NCBI GenBank assembly: GCA_034667245.1
Contig: JAXDKI010000144.1
Span: 1-10,952 of the forward strand
From: DATBFX01 sp034667245
GTDB taxonomy: Bacteria; Chloroflexota; Chloroflexia; Thermomicrobiales; UBA6265
Direction: 5' to 3'
DNA length: 10,952 bases
Below are positions 1-6,887 of this stretch, piece by piece. The number at the start of each line of letters is the position of its first letter. Position 1 is the stretch's first letter. The position numbers were made by a program, and so were the translations under genes. The notes beneath the pieces are model-generated. The model was given only the letters and a program-made list of their open reading frames with translations, searched no databases and was not told the origin of the DNA.

Positions 1-430
1 CGACATCGAGGGGCTGGCCGCGCTGCGCGAACTCTCGTCGGTGCCGATCGCGGCTGGTGAGAACGCCTACGGCCGGAGCGAGGCTCTGCGCCTGATCGAG
101 GCGGAGGCCGCGGACGTGGTGATGCCCGATGTGGCTCGCTGTGGCGGCCTCGGCAACGCGCGGGCAATGATCGCGGCGGCGCGCGAGAAGTGCCTTCCCT
201 ATAGCCCACACCAGTACGCCTCGGAGGTCGGGTTCGTCACCTGCTTGCATCTCTGCGCGGCCGAGCCGGGATATCTCCACGTGTTACGCGACACGAGCCC
301 ATGGCCGTTGCGCCACGAGATCCTGACCGAGCCGTTGCGGATCGAGGGAGGACGAGCGTGGCTCCCCGATGGTCCCGGACTCGGCGTCGAGTTGGACGAA
401 GCCACGCTCCAACGCTATCGGATCGTCTGA
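1..430 (+). CDS. Enolase-superfamily (mandelate racemase subgroup) enzyme, C-terminal part
   Basis: The reading frame is open from the left edge (first full codon at base 2) to TGA at 428-430, giving about 142 residues of the C-terminal half of an (alpha/beta)7-beta barrel. In fragment numbering, E20 in PIAAGEN is the third metal ligand, D43 in VMPDV and H70 in YSPH form the His-Asp dyad. The spacings E-23-D-27-H equal those of mandelate racemase (E247, D270, H297), which supports this subgroup. The N-terminal capping domain, the catalytic Lys and the first two metal ligands lie outside the window. The Glu expected near the end of the barrel (E317 in mandelate racemase) appears to align with Leu in the segment LHVLRD. 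The enzyme would abstract the alpha proton of a carboxylate, typically to dehydrate or epimerise a sugar acid. It heads the visible part of the sugar-transport operon, 68 bases before the binding protein. The substrate is not identifiable. Confidence 0.9.
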   Translation, partial: DIEGLAALRELSSVPIAAGENAYGRSEALRLIEAEAADVVMPDVARCGGLGNARAMIAAAREKCLPYSPHQYASEVGFVTCLHLCAAEPGYLHVLRDTSPWPLRHEILTEPLRIEGGRAWLPDGPGLGVELDEATLQRYRIV

Positions 431-450
431 TCGCCGGTGTGCACCGGCGA
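431..450 (+). other. Intercistronic hairpin after the enolase-family gene
   Basis: A near-perfect palindrome begins on the first base after the TGA: TCGCCGGTG at 431-439, TG, then CACCGGCGA at 442-450. As RNA it folds into an 8-bp GC-rich stem with a GTGC tetraloop. No T-run follows, so it is not a classical intrinsic terminator. It may stabilise the upstream mRNA end or lower read-through into the transporter genes. Confidence 0.5.
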
Positions 451-481
451 GCGATCGTCACACGAGATGACGGCAACATAC

Positions 482-489
482 GGGAGGAG
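482..489 (+). promoter_or_regulatory. Ribosome binding site fixing the solute-binding protein start
   Basis: GGGAGGAG lies 9 bases before ATG at 499. It decides the start against the in-frame ATG at 301, which would fuse an implausible Arg-rich stretch overlapping the enolase gene and bury the Tat signal. Confidence 0.75.
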
Positions 490-498
490 ACGGAGACG

Positions 499-1899
499 AT
501 GACCGACTCGATCGACAACGGAATCAAGAGCGCGGGCAGTTCACGACTGTCGCGTCGCTCACTCGTCCGGGGCGCGGCTGCAGCGGGGATCGCGCTGCCG
601 TTCGTCAACCGGAGTCTGAAGGCCGCACCGCTCCCGCCGAAGGGGTCGTTCCTCTCGCGATACCAGGACGCGACGCCGGCAGCGATCCAGCTCCCCGATT
701 TCACCGGCAAGACGCTAAACTTTCTGATCATCCAGCCGCACGCGGTGACCGGCGAGCTCCTCAAGGCCGACTTCGAGGCGGCGACGGGCGCCAAGGTCAA
801 CGTGACGGTCGTGCCGTACGATCAGGTCCAGGCCAAGGCGACGCTCGACGTCCAGTCAGGCGCCAACGAGCTCGACGTGATCGACTATTGGTATACGACG
901 GTCGGCGCGCTGGCGAGCCAGGGGATCCTCGAAGACCTGACCGATTTCATCGCGAACGACCCCGACATCGACCCGGCGGACTTCATCCCGAGCATCTACG
1001 ACACCTACACCCTCTACGACGGCAAGCGCTGGGGTCTGCCGTACGACGGCGACACCCACGTCCTCTTCTACAACACGGAGATCTTCGCCCGGCACAACCT
1101 CACCGCGCCGCAGTCGTGGGAGGACTACCTCACCAACGCCAAGACCGTAACCGAGGCCGAGGGCAAGGACGGAATCTACGGCGCCGGCATCATGGGCGCA
1201 AAGTTCCCGATCATCCTCGGCTGCAGCTACGTCAACCGCCTCGCGGGTTACGGTGGGTCCCTCCTCAGCGCGGATGGCAAGCCGACGCTCGATACGCCGG
1301 AGGCGATTGCGGCGGCGCAGGCACTCGTCGATGCAGCTCCGTACGCGCTGCCGACTCCGCTGGAGACGGCATTCGAGCAGGCGCTACCCGCCTTCTCCGG
1401 CGGCAAGACGGCGCAGCAGGAGTTCTGGACCGACCTCGGCGTCTACGCGCAGAGCTCCGAGGGGACACTGGTTGCGGACAAGTGGGATGTCGTCCAGAAT
1501 CCCTACGGCGGCAGCAACACCAATCACGTCGCTCCTCTCAACGCCGGTTTCGCCTTCGGCGTCTCGACCGGCGCCAAGGAGAAGGAAGTGGCGCGCTGGT
1601 TCGTCAAGTTTGCGACGAGCAAGGCGTTCCACGTCAAGACGCTGACGACCGTCGGCAGTGGGATTGACCCGATGCGCGTCTCTGGGCTCAATTCGGAGGC
1701 CTACAAGGCGTTCGCGCCGAAGGTACAGGTGGCCGCGGGCGCCGCACTGAACAGCGTTCTCGCCTGGCCGACCATTCCGCAGTCGCCCGACCTGATGACG
1801 AAGCTGACCGACGAGATCGCCCTCGTCCTCCAAGGCAGCAAGAGCCCGGAGGATGCGCTCAAGGCCGCGCAAGAGAGTTGGGTGCAGATTCTTGGTTAG
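499..1899 (+). CDS. Tat-exported ABC sugar-transporter solute-binding protein (family 1)
   Basis: This 466-residue protein is a typical CUT1 extracellular binding protein that would capture a sugar, oligosaccharide or polyol outside the membrane for the two downstream permeases. The N-terminus carries a twin-arginine signal: SRRSLVR at residues 18-24, an Ala-rich hydrophobic stretch, then a probable cleavage region near KAAP (41-44). The segment after the signal (LNFLIIQPHAVTGELLKADF, then DVIDYW) and the C-terminal NAGFAFGVSTGAKEKEVARW match the family's fold pattern. The ATG at 499 is chosen because it follows a strong Shine-Dalgarno and places the Tat motif near the N-terminus. Export by Tat suggests the protein folds before translocation, as reported for many binding proteins of Chloroflexota and Actinobacteria. 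No lipobox Cys is visible, so anchoring is unclear. The ligand is unknown; the neighbouring dehydrogenase and dehydratase suggest a sugar or sugar derivative. Confidence 0.93.
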   Translation: MTDSIDNGIKSAGSSRLSRRSLVRGAAAAGIALPFVNRSLKAAPLPPKGSFLSRYQDATPAAIQLPDFTGKTLNFLIIQPHAVTGELLKADFEAATGAKVNVTVVPYDQVQAKATLDVQSGANELDVIDYWYTTVGALASQGILEDLTDFIANDPDIDPADFIPSIYDTYTLYDGKRWGLPYDGDTHVLFYNTEIFARHNLTAPQSWEDYLTNAKTVTEAEGKDGIYGAGIMGAKFPIILGCSYVNRLAGYGGSLLSADGKPTLDTPEAIAAAQALVDAAPYALPTPLETAFEQALPAFSGGKTAQQEFWTDLGVYAQSSEGTLVADKWDVVQNPYGGSNTNHVAPLNAGFAFGVSTGAKEKEVARWFVKFATSKAFHVKTLTTVGSGIDPMRVSGLNSEAYKAFAPKVQVAAGAALNSVLAWPTIPQSPDLMTKLTDEIALVLQGSKSPEDALKAAQESWVQILG

Positions 1900-1925
1900 G
1901 TTTTGGGAACGACCCTCACCCCTGG

Positions 1926-1954
1926 CCCCCTCTCCCGCTTCGCAGGAGAGGGGG
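1926..1954 (+). repeat. Hairpin repeat between binding protein and permease genes
   Basis: CCCCCTCTCC at 1926-1935 pairs perfectly with GGAGAGGGGG at 1945-1954 across a 9-base loop. The preceding CCCTCACCCCTGG at 1912-1924 resembles the leader of a C/T-rich hairpin repeat that I recall as dispersed in several GC-rich bacterial genomes; copy number cannot be checked here. It lies 26 bases after the binding-protein stop, the place where REP-type hairpins in maltose-like operons protect the abundant binding-protein mRNA and reduce permease expression. Confidence 0.6.
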
Positions 1955-2013
1955 AACGGCGGTCGTACGAGACGCGGGCTTCCTGAAGGCTCGTAAGGGC
2001 TAGGGCACACCGC

Positions 2014-2928
2014 ATGCAGTCGTCGTTCGCAGTTCCGCGAAGACGTGTGTGGAGCAGCCGGGGGATTGCCCCCCGGCTGCTCGTGCTGCCGGCTGTTGTT
2101 GGGTTGCTGGCGTTTGCGATCTATCCGTTTGTCTACCTGCTTTTTCTTTCGGCGTCGAAGTCGCTGCTTGGCAAGACGTTCCAGGAGTGGGTGGGGTTCG
2201 ACAACTATCGGAATGCCCTCAATGATGAGGTCTTTACGAACGCGCTCGTCCGCTCGGTGATCTTCGCGATCCCGATCTCGCTGATCCAAATCGTCCTCGG
2301 CCTCGGGATCGCGTTGCTGCTCTACGGCAGCATCCGGGGCGGTCACTTGATCCGAACGCTGATCCTGCTGCCGCTGATGACCCCGCCGATAATGGTCGCC
2401 ATCGCCTGGCGCCTGATCCTGAATCCGACCGGTGGGCTGCTCAACACTGTCCTGGATGGTCTCGGACTGATCGACAAACCCATCTCGATTCTCGGTTCGT
2501 CGCGTTGGGCGTTCCCGGCGATCGGGTTGGCCGACACGTGGCAGTGGACGCCGTTCGTCGTCCTTCTCGCCTTCGCCGCGCTCCTCACCCAGCCGGAGGA
2601 CATCCGCGAGGCGGCACTGGTCGATGGCGCGACGAGTTGGACCGTGTTCTGGACCGTCACCCTACCGCTGATCCTGCCGGGGCTGGCCGCGATCCTCCTG
2701 ATCCGGATGATCATGGCGTTCAAGGTCTTCGACCTTGTCTACGTGATGACTGGCGGCGGTCCCGGCTTCGACACGACGATTGGCACCTTCGAGATCTACC
2801 GCGTCGCACTCCAACAGTTCAACGTGGGGTACGCCGCGGCCCAAACGATTCTCTTCGGTCTCTTGGTCGGTCTGGTGACCTTGCCCTTCGTGCTGATCCG
2901 CGACTGGGCGGTGAAGAACTGGTCATGA
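2014..2928 (+). CDS. ABC sugar-transporter permease, MalF/UgpA type
   Basis: A 304-residue integral membrane protein with about six hydrophobic segments, beginning after a basic N-terminus (RRRVWSSRG). The cytoplasmic EAA loop that docks on the ATPase is clear: E199-A-A-x3-G205, with P218 in TLPLILPG. Length and loop position fit the MalF/UgpA class of CUT1 permeases (binding-protein-dependent transport inner membrane component). The ATG at 2014 is the first start before the hydrophobic region; only a weak purine stretch (AAGGG, near 1995-1999) precedes it, so its translation may be low. The gene ends in an ATGA overlap with the next permease, implying translational coupling and heterodimer assembly. 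Codons in the first 90 residues are more T-rich (TTG, GTT, TTT) than in neighbouring genes. Confidence 0.93.
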   Translation: MQSSFAVPRRRVWSSRGIAPRLLVLPAVVGLLAFAIYPFVYLLFLSASKSLLGKTFQEWVGFDNYRNALNDEVFTNALVRSVIFAIPISLIQIVLGLGIALLLYGSIRGGHLIRTLILLPLMTPPIMVAIAWRLILNPTGGLLNTVLDGLGLIDKPISILGSSRWAFPAIGLADTWQWTPFVVLLAFAALLTQPEDIREAALVDGATSWTVFWTVTLPLILPGLAAILLIRMIMAFKVFDLVYVMTGGGPGFDTTIGTFEIYRVALQQFNVGYAAAQTILFGLLVGLVTLPFVLIRDWAVKNWS

Positions 2929-3815
2929 ACGACGTCCGTTTCGCCGATGCTGGCACCGTCTCCTTCGACCGGCGGGGTACCGTCGCGGTCGAGAAGCGGC
3001 GTCGCGGGGTTGTCGGTCTCGTCCTCCGACGACTCGGTCTGGCGATTGTGCTCGCCTTCTTCGTGCTGCCGATCGTCTATCTCGTTTCGGTCTCGCTGAC
3101 ACCGCAGGCCGAGATTCTGAGCGGCACGATCCTGCCCAATGACCTGGCGTGGCACAACTGGCCGGCTGCCTACGAGGCGACGACGGTCTCGCTCTTCGTG
3201 CGGAATTCGGCGATCGTCGCCAGTTTGAGTGCGCTGGTCACGCTCCTGATCGCGGTGCCGGCAACCTACTCGATGGTCCGCTTCGGCGTCGGCGGTCGGC
3301 CGCTCTACAGCTTCATCCTCTCCTCGTACGTGGCACCCCCGATCGTGGCGCTGCTGCCACTCTTCTACCTGTTGCGGCGGCTCCATGGGATCGATTCGCT
3401 CTGGGGCCTGGCGCTGGTCCACGCCGTGGCGAACGTGCCCGTCGCCGTCTGGCTGCTCGACAGCTTCTTCCGGCAGGTGCCGCGAGACATCGAGGAAGCG
3501 GCGTGGGTCGACGGTGCCGGCGTAGTTGGGGCGCTCGTGCGGATGGTCGTGCCGCTGATCGCGCCGGGGATCGTCGCGGCGGGGATCATCTGCCTCATCC
3601 TGTCGTACAACGAGTTCCTCTTCGCGGTCGTCCTCACCTACCGGCCGGAGACCCAGACCCTCCCGGTCGGGATCTCACTCTTCCAGGGGGACCGTCTCGT
3701 CAATTACGGGCAGATGGCGGCTGCTTCGCTGACCGGGATGGCGCCGGTCTATCTGGTCGCCCTCTTCTTTCAACGCTGGCTGATCCGCGGGCTCACCCAC
3801 GGAGCGGTAAAGTAG
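2925..3815 (+). CDS. ABC sugar-transporter permease, MalG/UgpE type
   Basis: A 296-residue membrane protein, the second half of the permease pair. The start is ATG 2925, sharing the ATGA with the upstream stop; the frame is open further left, but that extension only shadows the first permease. A short polar Arg-rich N-terminus (to about residue 32) leads into the first transmembrane segment (LGLAIVLAFFVLPIVYLVSVS). The EAA loop is E191-A-A-x3-G197, in EEAAWVDGAG, followed by VVPLIAPG. The closing segment LIRGLTHGAVK resembles the typical C-terminus of MalG-type proteins. Together with the MalF-type partner it forms the translocation channel. No MalK/UgpC/MsiK-type ATPase follows, so the energising subunit is presumably shared and encoded elsewhere. 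Confidence 0.93.
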   Translation: MNDVRFADAGTVSFDRRGTVAVEKRRRGVVGLVLRRLGLAIVLAFFVLPIVYLVSVSLTPQAEILSGTILPNDLAWHNWPAAYEATTVSLFVRNSAIVASLSALVTLLIAVPATYSMVRFGVGGRPLYSFILSSYVAPPIVALLPLFYLLRRLHGIDSLWGLALVHAVANVPVAVWLLDSFFRQVPRDIEEAAWVDGAGVVGALVRMVVPLIAPGIVAAGIICLILSYNEFLFAVVLTYRPETQTLPVGISLFQGDRLVNYGQMAAASLTGMAPVYLVALFFQRWLIRGLTHGAVK

Positions 3816-3830
3816 CGGTCGATCGACCGC
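3815..3830 (+). other. 16-base perfect palindrome after the second permease gene
   Basis: GCGGTCGATCGACCGC starts on the last base of the TAG stop codon. It can fold into a 6-bp stem with a GATC loop in RNA, or act as a symmetric protein site in DNA. It separates the transporter genes from the enzyme genes and lies 22 bases upstream of the cupin gene's Shine-Dalgarno. No T-run follows. Confidence 0.45.
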
Positions 3831-3869
3831 GATCCTACGTCTGGAGTCATTGGGGAGGCAACAGAGCGC

Positions 3870-4322
3870 ATGGACCAACGCGTCGTCATCAAACCGGAGC
3901 AGTTTCTCGATGGGTCGCCGATGCAGCAGGATGACCGCTCGGTCCGCGACCTCAAGCTGATCTATCCCGAGACGGGATTCGATGCGATGAGTCTCTGCCT
4001 CGGTCTCGTCGAGATCGATCCTGGTCATCACTCTCCCCTCCACCGGCATCGGTGCGAGGAGGTCTATTACGTGGTGAAGGGGACGGGCGAGGTGGAGTCT
4101 GACGGCGTCCGCCACCCGATCTCGCCCGGCTGTGCCGTCTTCAATCGACCGGGGACGATCCACCGCGTCTACAACACCGGCACCGAAACGGTCCAACTGG
4201 TCGTCGTCGCCGGGATCATGCTCGTCCCGCTCTGGCCTCAGTGGCCGACCGCCTCGCCGTATGAGGTCTTCGAGGGGTCTTCGGCCGACCAGCACCCGAC
4301 AACTGAGCAGGCGCGACCGTGA
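3870..4322 (+). CDS. Single-domain cupin protein
   Basis: A 150-residue protein with one conserved beta-barrel (about residues 40-115). Cupin motif 1 is exact: G52-x5-H58-x-H60-x3-E64-x6-G71. Motif 2 is G87 to H98-x3-N102 with RPG in place of the usual PxG. H58, H60, E64 and H98 are the expected metal ligands, so metal binding looks intact. The ATG at 3870 follows GGGGAGG at 3852-3858. Small cupins of this kind include sugar isomerases, dioxygenases and ligand sensors, and the sequence does not discriminate between them. Its position between the transporter and a dehydrogenase complex, with a GTGA overlap into the small subunit gene, suggests a role on the same substrate, for example isomerisation or lactone handling. 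This is inference. Confidence 0.88.
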   Translation: MDQRVVIKPEQFLDGSPMQQDDRSVRDLKLIYPETGFDAMSLCLGLVEIDPGHHSPLHRHRCEEVYYVVKGTGEVESDGVRHPISPGCAVFNRPGTIHRVYNTGTETVQLVVVAGIMLVPLWPQWPTASPYEVFEGSSADQHPTTEQARP

Positions 4323-4798
4323 CACCGGCGGCAACCGCGGCAACCCTGGCGGCCTTTGTCGACCTGCTCCTCCCAGGCGACGATCTCTTCCCGCCTGCTT
4401 CCACGGTCGGGATCCAAGCAATGCTGGCCGAGCGGATCCGCCAGCGTTTCGGTGGCGACGGTGTCGCCGAGATTGTGACGCGACTGACGAAAGGCGAGGA
4501 GCTTGCGGAGGCGGTCGCCCGGCTCGAAGGCGATGAACCGGCCCTCTTCGCGTTCCTCTACTCGGCGACCTGCTTCGCCTATTACCAGAGTCCGGCCGTG
4601 ATCGCCGCGATCCGCGGGCTCGGTCACGACTACAAGGACGCACCGCAGCCGGAGGGCTACGAGATGCCGCGCTTCGACTTCACGCCGGGGATCAACGTCC
4701 CGATGAATCCGCGCGGGACATTCAAGTGGACGGATTGGCTCGAACCGGTCGATATCTCCGGGCTGGCCCACCTCAACCTGCCGGTAAAGGGGAACTGA
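4319..4798 (+). CDS. Gluconate 2-dehydrogenase subunit 3-like small subunit
   Basis: A 159-residue mainly helical protein. The N-terminal LAAFVDLLLPGDD and the later YYQSPAVIAAIRGLGHDYKD with PEGYEMPRFDF match the Gluconate_2-dh3 family, the small partner of membrane-bound FAD-dependent sugar and gluconate dehydrogenases (gamma subunit of bacterial FAD-glucose dehydrogenase). It is expected to bind and stabilise the catalytic GMC subunit encoded next. The start is GTG 4319, overlapping the cupin stop by four bases; an in-frame TGA at 4304-4306 rules out a longer N-terminus. Many family members carry a Tat signal that exports the pair; none is present here, so the complex looks cytoplasmic or uses another route. 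It contains a single Cys (in SATCFAYY). The next gene begins one base after its stop. Confidence 0.85.
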   Translation: MTPAATAATLAAFVDLLLPGDDLFPPASTVGIQAMLAERIRQRFGGDGVAEIVTRLTKGEELAEAVARLEGDEPALFAFLYSATCFAYYQSPAVIAAIRGLGHDYKDAPQPEGYEMPRFDFTPGINVPMNPRGTFKWTDWLEPVDISGLAHLNLPVKGN

Positions 4799-4799
4799 C

Positions 4800-6464
4800 G
4801 TGGCATCCGCTGGGCGGCGCGGGCACGATTCGGTTGACGTCCTCGTCATCGGCTCGGGAATGGGCGGTGCGGTCGCCACGCGCGTCCTCGCCGAGGCCGG
4901 GCTGAAGGTCGTCTGCCTCGAGCAAGGCCCGTGGACGCGACCGCAGGACCACCCGCACGCCTCGCCCGACTGGGAGTGGCAGCGGGTAACCAACTGGAAC
5001 ACGGCGCCGAACGTGCGGCGGCTCGATCAAGACTACCCCGTCGATACCCACGACGAGACGACACTGATGTGGAACGGCGTCGGTGGTTCGACGACTGTGT
5101 ACACGGCGACCTGGCCGCGCTACCGCCCGTCCGACTTCCGCAAGGGGACCGAGCACGGTTGCCAGCCGGACTGGCCCTTCACCTACGAGAACCTCGAGGG
5201 TTGGTACGACCAGAACGACCGCAACTGTGGCGTGTCCGGTCTCCTCGGCGACCACGCCATCCCGTCACGGATGCCGTTCCAGACCCGCCCCTTGCCGCCC
5301 GGTCCGCTCGGTCCCGTCGTCGCGAAGGGGTTTGAGAAACTCGGTTGGCACTGGTGGCCAATGCCAAACGCGATCATCTCCGAGGACTACGACGGGCGCC
5401 TCGCCTGCAACAACTGCGGTGCCTGTCAGTCCGGTTGCCCGCGCGGTTCGCTCAACGACATGTCGATCACCCACTGGCCGAAGGCGATCGCCGCCGGCGC
5501 CGAGCTCCGCACCCACGCCCGCGTCGAGCGGATTGAGACGGACCATACCGGACGGGCGACGGGCGCAGTCTACGTCGACCGCATGACGAAGACGCGCCAC
5601 TTCCAACCAGCGGATGTGGTGATCGTCGCCTGCAATGGCGTCGGCACACCGCGCCTCCTGCTGCTCTCCGAGAACGGACGGTTTCCGCGGGGACTGGCGA
5701 ATTCGAGCGACATGGTTGGCCGGCACCTCATGCATCATGGACTGGCAATCGTCGAAGCCTGGACGGAAGAGCGCCTCGACTCGCACAAGGGAAACATCTC
5801 GGCCGTCCTGATCGGTGAGGAGTTCGCCGAGACCGACGTCAGCCGCGGGTTCATCAACGGGTTCACCCTGCACATCGTCCGACTAAACGGCGCGGGGTAT
5901 CAGGCGCTCGGTTCGCACTCGGGCAACGTTCCGCCGTGGGGCAAGGACCACCACGCCTGGTTCCGACGCCATTTCGGCCATGGCTTCGGCATCCTCCTCG
6001 TCGGCGACGACCTGCCGCTCCCGGGCAATCGCGTCACCCTCTCCGAGACGCTCACCGACGCCGACGGTCTTCCGGCACCGAAGATCAGCTATCACCTCCA
6101 CCCGAACGACGAGCTGATGATGGACTTCGCGGTCGAGCGTGCGAAAGACCTCGCCGCGGCGGTGAATGCCTTCGACGTCAAGGTGAACCGCTGGACCATC
6201 CCCGGCCGCGGCTATGCCCCACCCGCCTGGCACCTCCTCGGCACCTGCCGCATGGGTTCCGACCCCGCCGACTCCGTCACCAACCAGTGGGGGCAGACCT
6301 GGGACGTGCCGAACCTCTACCTGATGGACGGCTCGCTTCTGCCAACCGGCGGCGCGGTGAACCCGACCAGCACGATCGGCGCGGTCGTCCTCCGCGCGGC
6401 GAGCCACCTGCGCGATCGATTTGCGGAGGCGCGAACGGAGCAACGGAGCGAAGGGCTGAGCTGA
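4800..6464 (+). CDS. FAD-dependent GMC oxidoreductase (sugar/alcohol dehydrogenase catalytic subunit) with four-Cys cluster motif
   Basis: A 554-residue flavoprotein. The N-terminal Rossmann motif is VIGSGMGG (G18-G23), with E41 at the end of the second strand as FAD ribose ligand. The GMC C-terminal domain shows HLLGTCRMG, with catalytic H478, and VNPTSTIGA with N521, the His/Asn pair of the family. C203, C206, C209 and C213 in CNNCGACQSGCP form CX2CX2CX3CP. The C203-x5-C209-x3-C213 subset matches, as I recall it, the spacing that binds a [3Fe-4S] cluster in the FAD-glucose dehydrogenase of Burkholderia cepacia, and the extra Cys would complete a ferredoxin-like [4Fe-4S] site. Likely reaction: oxidation of a sugar or polyol hydroxyl, with electrons passing via the cluster to an external acceptor. 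No cytochrome subunit follows. GTG at 4800, one base after the small-subunit stop, implies coupled expression. There is no signal peptide. The substrate is not determined. Confidence 0.92.
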   Translation: MASAGRRGHDSVDVLVIGSGMGGAVATRVLAEAGLKVVCLEQGPWTRPQDHPHASPDWEWQRVTNWNTAPNVRRLDQDYPVDTHDETTLMWNGVGGSTTVYTATWPRYRPSDFRKGTEHGCQPDWPFTYENLEGWYDQNDRNCGVSGLLGDHAIPSRMPFQTRPLPPGPLGPVVAKGFEKLGWHWWPMPNAIISEDYDGRLACNNCGACQSGCPRGSLNDMSITHWPKAIAAGAELRTHARVERIETDHTGRATGAVYVDRMTKTRHFQPADVVIVACNGVGTPRLLLLSENGRFPRGLANSSDMVGRHLMHHGLAIVEAWTEERLDSHKGNISAVLIGEEFAETDVSRGFINGFTLHIVRLNGAGYQALGSHSGNVPPWGKDHHAWFRRHFGHGFGILLVGDDLPLPGNRVTLSETLTDADGLPAPKISYHLHPNDELMMDFAVERAKDLAAAVNAFDVKVNRWTIPGRGYAPPAWHLLGTCRMGSDPADSVTNQWGQTWDVPNLYLMDGSLLPTGGAVNPTSTIGAVVLRAASHLRDRFAEARTEQRSEGLS

Positions 6465-6525
6465 CCCGCTCGCGGGACTGGACCGAGACGACGCGCTAAG
6501 ACAAGAGAACCCGACGAAATCCTGT

Positions 6526-6629
6526 GGTAGGGGAGCGCCCCGTGCGCTCCCGCGCCCAATGGTCGCGCCGCTTAATTTGCGCACTCACGTCATGCCCGGC
6601 CACGGGAGCGCCCCGTGCCATCCCCTACC
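6526..6629. repeat. MITE- or REP-like element with inverted ends
   Basis: GGTAGGGGA (6526-6534) is repeated inverted as TCCCCTACC (6621-6629), giving 9-bp perfect ends about 104 bases apart. Inside, GGGAGCGCCCCGTG occurs as a direct repeat (6531-6544 and 6604-6617). The left copy folds GGGAGCGC/GCGCTCCC (8 bp, 5-base loop) and the right copy CACGGG/CCCGTG. No ORF lies inside. The arrangement suggests a small non-autonomous or palindromic dispersed repeat; flanking target duplications are not obvious. Confidence 0.5.
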
Positions 6630-6732
6630 CCTGGGGAGTAGCGTCTCGCGGTAATTCTTACCCGCCTTGCTTGTACAAGACCTCCTGCCGCGAAAGAGGA
6701 CGCATCCTGTCATCTGCGGCGGTTGGGTGATG

Positions 6733-6756
6733 GGAACCTGGTAATTCTCCCAGGTT
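6733..6756 (+). promoter_or_regulatory. Possible ECF-type promoter overlapping a dyad
   Basis: GGAACC (6733-6738) is followed 15 bases later by GTT (6754-6756), resembling -35/-10 elements of some ECF sigma factors and allowing autoregulation of the downstream sigma gene. The same bases form the dyad AACCTGG (6735-6741) / CCAGGTT (6750-6756), enclosed by GGTTG (6721-6725) / CAACC (6758-6762). The promoter match is weak, and a structured leader is an equal alternative. Confidence 0.25.
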
Positions 6757-6881
6757 GCAACCCAGGACCACTCCCGGCGCAACCACCAACGCTCTCCCCT
6801 ATCCTCTGTAAGCAAGAGACGACAACGAATGTCCGGCACGCCGCCATCGATGCGGACGAGCCGATTGTCCACGCGCATCCC

Positions 6882-6887
6882 GGGAGG
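6882..6887 (+). promoter_or_regulatory. Ribosome binding site fixing the sigma factor start
   Basis: GGGAGG lies six bases before GTG 6894. It selects this start over a TTG at 6723 that would add 57 residues read through the structured leader. Confidence 0.7.

Noticed and set aside
301..498. N-terminal extension of the solute-binding protein to ATG 301
   Set aside because: It overlaps the enolase-family gene, reads as Arg-rich shadow sequence and would bury the Tat signal; ATG 499 has a clear Shine-Dalgarno.
2505..2924. Upstream part of the open frame leading into the second permease
   Set aside because: It is a different frame of the first permease gene with a low-complexity Arg/Pro-rich translation; the ATGA start at 2925 is standard for permease pairs.
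3675..4643. Long minus-strand open frame of 322 codons opposite the cupin and small subunit genes
   Set aside because: The translation is Arg/Pro-rich without any domain, while the plus-strand cupin motifs are exact; it is a product of GC-rich codon bias.
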